DNA of 64,000 bases, from positions 310,001 through 374,000 of the forward strand of contig NC_134398.1 of assembly GCF_050003625.1 (NCBI RefSeq), in the 5' to 3' direction. The position numbers and the translations under genes were made by a program. Below, in pieces: positions 60,791-64,000 of the stretch. This DNA is from Haematobia irritans. Taxonomy: Eukaryota; Arthropoda; Insecta; Diptera; Muscidae. How positions within the stretch are numbered: position 1 is the stretch's first letter; every line of letters begins with the position of its first letter. The notes under the pieces were generated by a model, which was given only the letters and a program-made list of their open reading frames with translations, had not been told where the DNA came from and ran no database searches.

Positions 60791-61344
60791 TACAAAAGTA
60801 CCTTCTAAACTAAAGGAAAAAATGTTCATCAATTTAGTTTAGCCATTTTATTTCCATTAAGGTAAATTTTTGTGTGAAATAATAAAATTTACTTGATTCA
60901 GTAAAAAAATCCTAAACTAAAAACAAAACTTAAAGAAACACACTTGTTAGAATATAGGACATTTTCCTATATTTCTTTTTATCTACCTATAATCGATACT
61001 GTAATCGATATGTTTGCGCGTGAGTTGTTTTTTTTAGTTGGAATCGTGTTGTTATCGTATACGGAGAGATTGTTAAAAAATAATTTAGTAAAATAATATA
61101 ATAAATAACAAATAAAATATATAAGATATTTGCTATATTAAATTAGTGAGGAAATGTTTCGTTTTTTGAAAATTATTAAACATAAATAACAAACAATACG
61201 TCCATGAATGTTCGTGATGGTGTACAAAGAAAGAAAACACCAGAAGAATAACAATCCCTTCATTCGTATTCATTTTGGAATCGTGAACCGCCCTCGTGGT
61301 TGGGAAACTTCATAGCCTATCAATGAAAGAGAATAGTTAGTTTT

Positions 61345-62100
61345 TCAAAAATGTTTTTATTTTTCAATATAATCTCCTGAAACTTCAATACACTTAGTCC
61401 AACGCTTTTCTAGCAATTCTATCCCTTGATTAAAATAGTTTTCCTCAAGGTATTCAAAATAGTGGTTTACAACTGTAATTGCATCTTCATTTGAGGTAAA
61501 ACGCTTGCCAGCAAGGAATTTTTTTTAGATTTGGGAACAAGTAAAAATCACTCGGAGCTAAATCAGCATAATAAGGATGGTGGTCAAGCAACTCGTACTT
61601 TAATTCGTTGATTTTAGCCATTGTGAAAACACTCTTGTGCGCTGGTGCGTTGTCTTGATGAAAAATTAGTTTTTTGTGTTGTAAGCCAGGACGTTTTTCT
61701 CGAATTTGTACATTAATTGATCCAAAAGGTTGCAATAGAACTCTGAATTATTGTTTTACCCTTTTGCAGATAGTCAATCAATAAAATACCTTTGAAGTCC
61801 CAAACCTTACCAGCCGATTGAATTGTTTTTGCCTTCTTTGGGGCACTTCCTCCAGCTTCAGTCCATTGTTTGGATTGTTCTTTTGTCTCTGGAGTATAGT
61901 AGTAGATCCATCTCTCATCAACAGTTATGAAATGACGCTTAAATCCATTTTATTTCGCTTAAAACGATCCAAACAAGCTTGAGAAATGTTCATTCTTATG
62001 CGCTTTTGATCGACTGTTAAAAAATGCGGCACCCATCTTGCAGAAAGCAGCAACTTATTAAAAGTGGGAGGTACAAGAAGAAGAAAAATGCGTCTTACAG
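61345..62100 (-). pseudogene. Mariner transposase remnant, different subfamily
   Basis: Minus strand. The conserved middle starts near 62040 (ARWVPHFLTVDQKR). It contains a VDERW version of the first catalytic block, then HQDNAPAHKS near 61660 and DLAPSDFYLFPNLK near 61560, and ends near 61351. All three catalytic Asp are still readable, but the frame is broken several times and the N-terminal DNA-binding part is missing. It differs from the Himar1-like copy at 39482 and is much older. Confidence 0.8.
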
Positions 62101-62394
62101 TTGATAACATTACATGGAAATAGTGGAATAATAACTAATATTTTAAGCCCAGTCGATGCTGTTGGTTCTTAATAAATATATTCAATATATTAATAAAACA
62201 CGTCTTTTATTGAAGAAAAATTGCTTTATATATAAATATAATATAAATATATATAAATAAAATTGTATTTAAAAACGAAGATAAGCAGTACCAATAAGTA
62301 AAAAGTAAAAGGTTTACCACAAATATTTAAGATTTGTCCAAATGAATGACAAAAGTTCAATAAAATCATTCCATATATGAACTCAATTCAGTTA

Positions 62395-63520
62395 AATTTT
62401 TTCATTCGGTAGTATAGTGGTACATAAATATAGGAAAATGTTAACTAATATATGGAATGCATTCTATCTAATTTCTACGAAAATCACATCGTTCAAACAA
62501 ATAAAAATGTCTTTGGCGCTATACGAAGTTCAACTTTTTTCACAATGAGTTCATTTTAACTTAAAGAAGGGGTCACTTTTTTCTGGGTGTAAACATATGT
62601 AATAATTTATAACACCTACAGCGTGGTGACCAGAGAATGAAGACGCGCCGCTAATTTTAGCCGCCGCCGACCAGTTTTTGCTAGTCGAAGCCGCCGCCGA
62701 ATATTTCGACTCATCTCGACTCAAAACTAGCCGCCAATTAATCAAAAATATTGTTATAAATCGGAAAAATTTATTAATAATTGTTGTATTTTTTGTCAAA
62801 ATGTTTAACTTTCCACCCAAAATCCGTCAGTATCAAGTTGCTATAATAATTTTGCAAACATTTAGCTAATAAAATTTGAATGAAATGTAAATGTGATTGC
62901 AAGATTGGTTGTACAACTAATCTCATTACCATTCGGATAACTTCAACTTCATTTTATAATCGATAATTGTCCGCCACCGAATAGACAAATTTATATCGGC
63001 TCAGCTGTCAAGCCGCCGCCGCCGGAGGTCATTCTCTGTTGGTGACTCCAAGACACAGCCCTGATTTCTACTAAATTAAATGTATGTTTAAAATAATACA
63101 ATTTACTTACTGATTCAGTAAAAATTTCCTAAACTTAATGCAGTTAGAAATATTTCACAAACTAGAATCAGGCATGCAATTTACTAACACTGATTTCTTC
63201 TCGGGGAAGAAGAATTTGCAACTAATAAAGAGATTTATATTCATTGATAAGCATAAAAATAAAGAAAACCCTAAATGAAACCAGTTTTCCTCAAATTTAG
63301 TAAATAAAACACTTGTATGAAAAAATTTCTAGAAAATTACATTTCCATACATCAATCCAATTCAGTTATATTTTTTAGTATAGTGGTACGTAAATGTTGG
63401 AAATTGTTAACTAATAGAATGCGTTCAAACAAATAAAAAGGTCTCTGGCGCTAAACGATGTTCAACTATCATCAAAATTAGTTGATGTTAATTTAAAGAA
63501 GAGGTCTCTTCATTTTCAGT
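62395..63520. repeat. Direct repeat pair flanking the hAT right end
   Basis: 'agtatagtggtacataaat ... ggcgctatacgaagttcaac' (62410-62535) recurs diverged at 63377-63470. One copy is inside and one outside the hAT-like unit boundary. The remaining DNA to 64000 shows no gene. Confidence 0.5.
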
Positions 63521-64000
63521 GTTCATAGTAAATACGAAATAATGATATAGTATTGGCATTTTCCGTGGGTCTGTGTGACCGTAGATTAGATGAAATTGTT
63601 ACATGGTTTAAAACGACAAACTTCCTATAAAAAAAGAGTTGTATGGCTTTAGTTAATTTTCGTTGATTGTCCACAGCAGTTGGGGTTTAGGGTTTATTTG
63701 CTCTTAAAGAAAGTTCTTCTCTTCTGTTCTCTTGGTGAGTTACATAATGGAAATTCATCATTTCTCGTCGATAATGTCCATCTAAACTTAAGCATTACTT
63801 TTGGCCTCTGGTTAACTTGGAGAACGTTTGTTGTAAGAACAATGTATTCCAATGGTTTTTGTGTAATAATGGAGCCAAGTTTTCCTTCATCTTTTTATTT
63901 CTTCTTGCCACAAATCTAATAGGGGATCTGTTCCTCTGCATTTGTTGGTTAGGAAGTTCTTTAATATTTTGTCTTAACTTGTCTTGATTTGGGATAGACA

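Larger units (their letters stand above)
59279..63063. mobile_element. hAT-like unit with 8-bp duplication and nested inserts
   Basis: Ends CAGGGCTGTGGAGTC and GACTCCAAGACACAGCCCTG, 3785 bp. It is flanked by GTTTCTAC (59271-59278) and ATTTCTAC (63064-63071), 7 of 8 matching. 'CAGGGCTGTGGAGTC' with 'gactccgactcc' repeats is a familiar insect hAT end. Inside the right end are GCCGCC-rich blocks (62640-62700 and 63010-63025). No hAT transposase remains; a muscoid repeat (59650-60790) and a mariner remnant fill the centre. Confidence 0.6.

Noticed and set aside
1..64000. tRNA, rRNA and snRNA genes
   Set aside because: No A/B-box pairs with cloverleaf flanks or conserved rRNA/snRNA cores were recognised by eye; a covariance-model scan would settle it.

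Overview
This is a eukaryotic window: AT-rich DNA with split genes, short GT-AG introns and dense transposon remnants. The gene content (a CDCA3/Tome-1 homologue, an Rsf-1 homologue and a NOL4 homologue), a mariner copy that reads like the horn-fly Himar1 element, and interspersed repeats ending in a 'ggagggtataa' box suggest a calyptrate (muscid-type) fly such as a Haematobia or Stomoxys relative. The organism is an inference; the genes themselves are read directly.

Layout. 1-1.25 kb: CDCA3/Tome-1-like gene on the minus strand (two exons). 1.3-10.0 kb: repeat island of nested small DNA transposons. 10.3-19.2 kb: complete nine-exon Rsf-1 gene on the plus strand, 2498 codons plus stop, in frame through all eight introns. 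19.5-21.3 kb: intergenic. 21.3-31 kb: second repeat island, centred on a roughly 3.9 kb near-palindrome made by two opposite insertions of one element into a third copy. 31-39.2 kb: more MITEs, several tandem duplications and an almost perfect 1800-bp tandem duplication. 39.5-40.7 kb: Himar1-like mariner, broken by three deletions. 41.1-44 kb: two muscoid interspersed repeats. 45.8-50.2 kb: the last four exons (592 codons) of a NOL4-like gene on the minus strand; its 5' exons were not found and probably lie to the right, perhaps beyond the window. 50.2-64 kb: NOL4 upstream or intronic DNA with further transposons, including a roughly 3.8-kb hAT-like unit with an 8-bp target duplication.

The three host genes are functionally distinct: mitotic entry and APC/C substrate (CDCA3), chromatin remodelling with ISWI (Rsf-1), and a nuclear/nucleolar protein (NOL4). 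Nothing suggests co-regulation.

The most interesting signal is in the repeats. Four sequence-unrelated families (CCCAATAAACAC, CCCTGCCA, CCCAGCAAAAAA, CCCAGCGG) all start CCC, end GGG, and sit between duplicated dinucleotides whose sequence varies (AT, TA, TC, AA, CG, TG). That is not the TA-only signature of Tc1/mariner. One family also carries repeated exon-like modules separated by intron-like spacers of about 65 bp.
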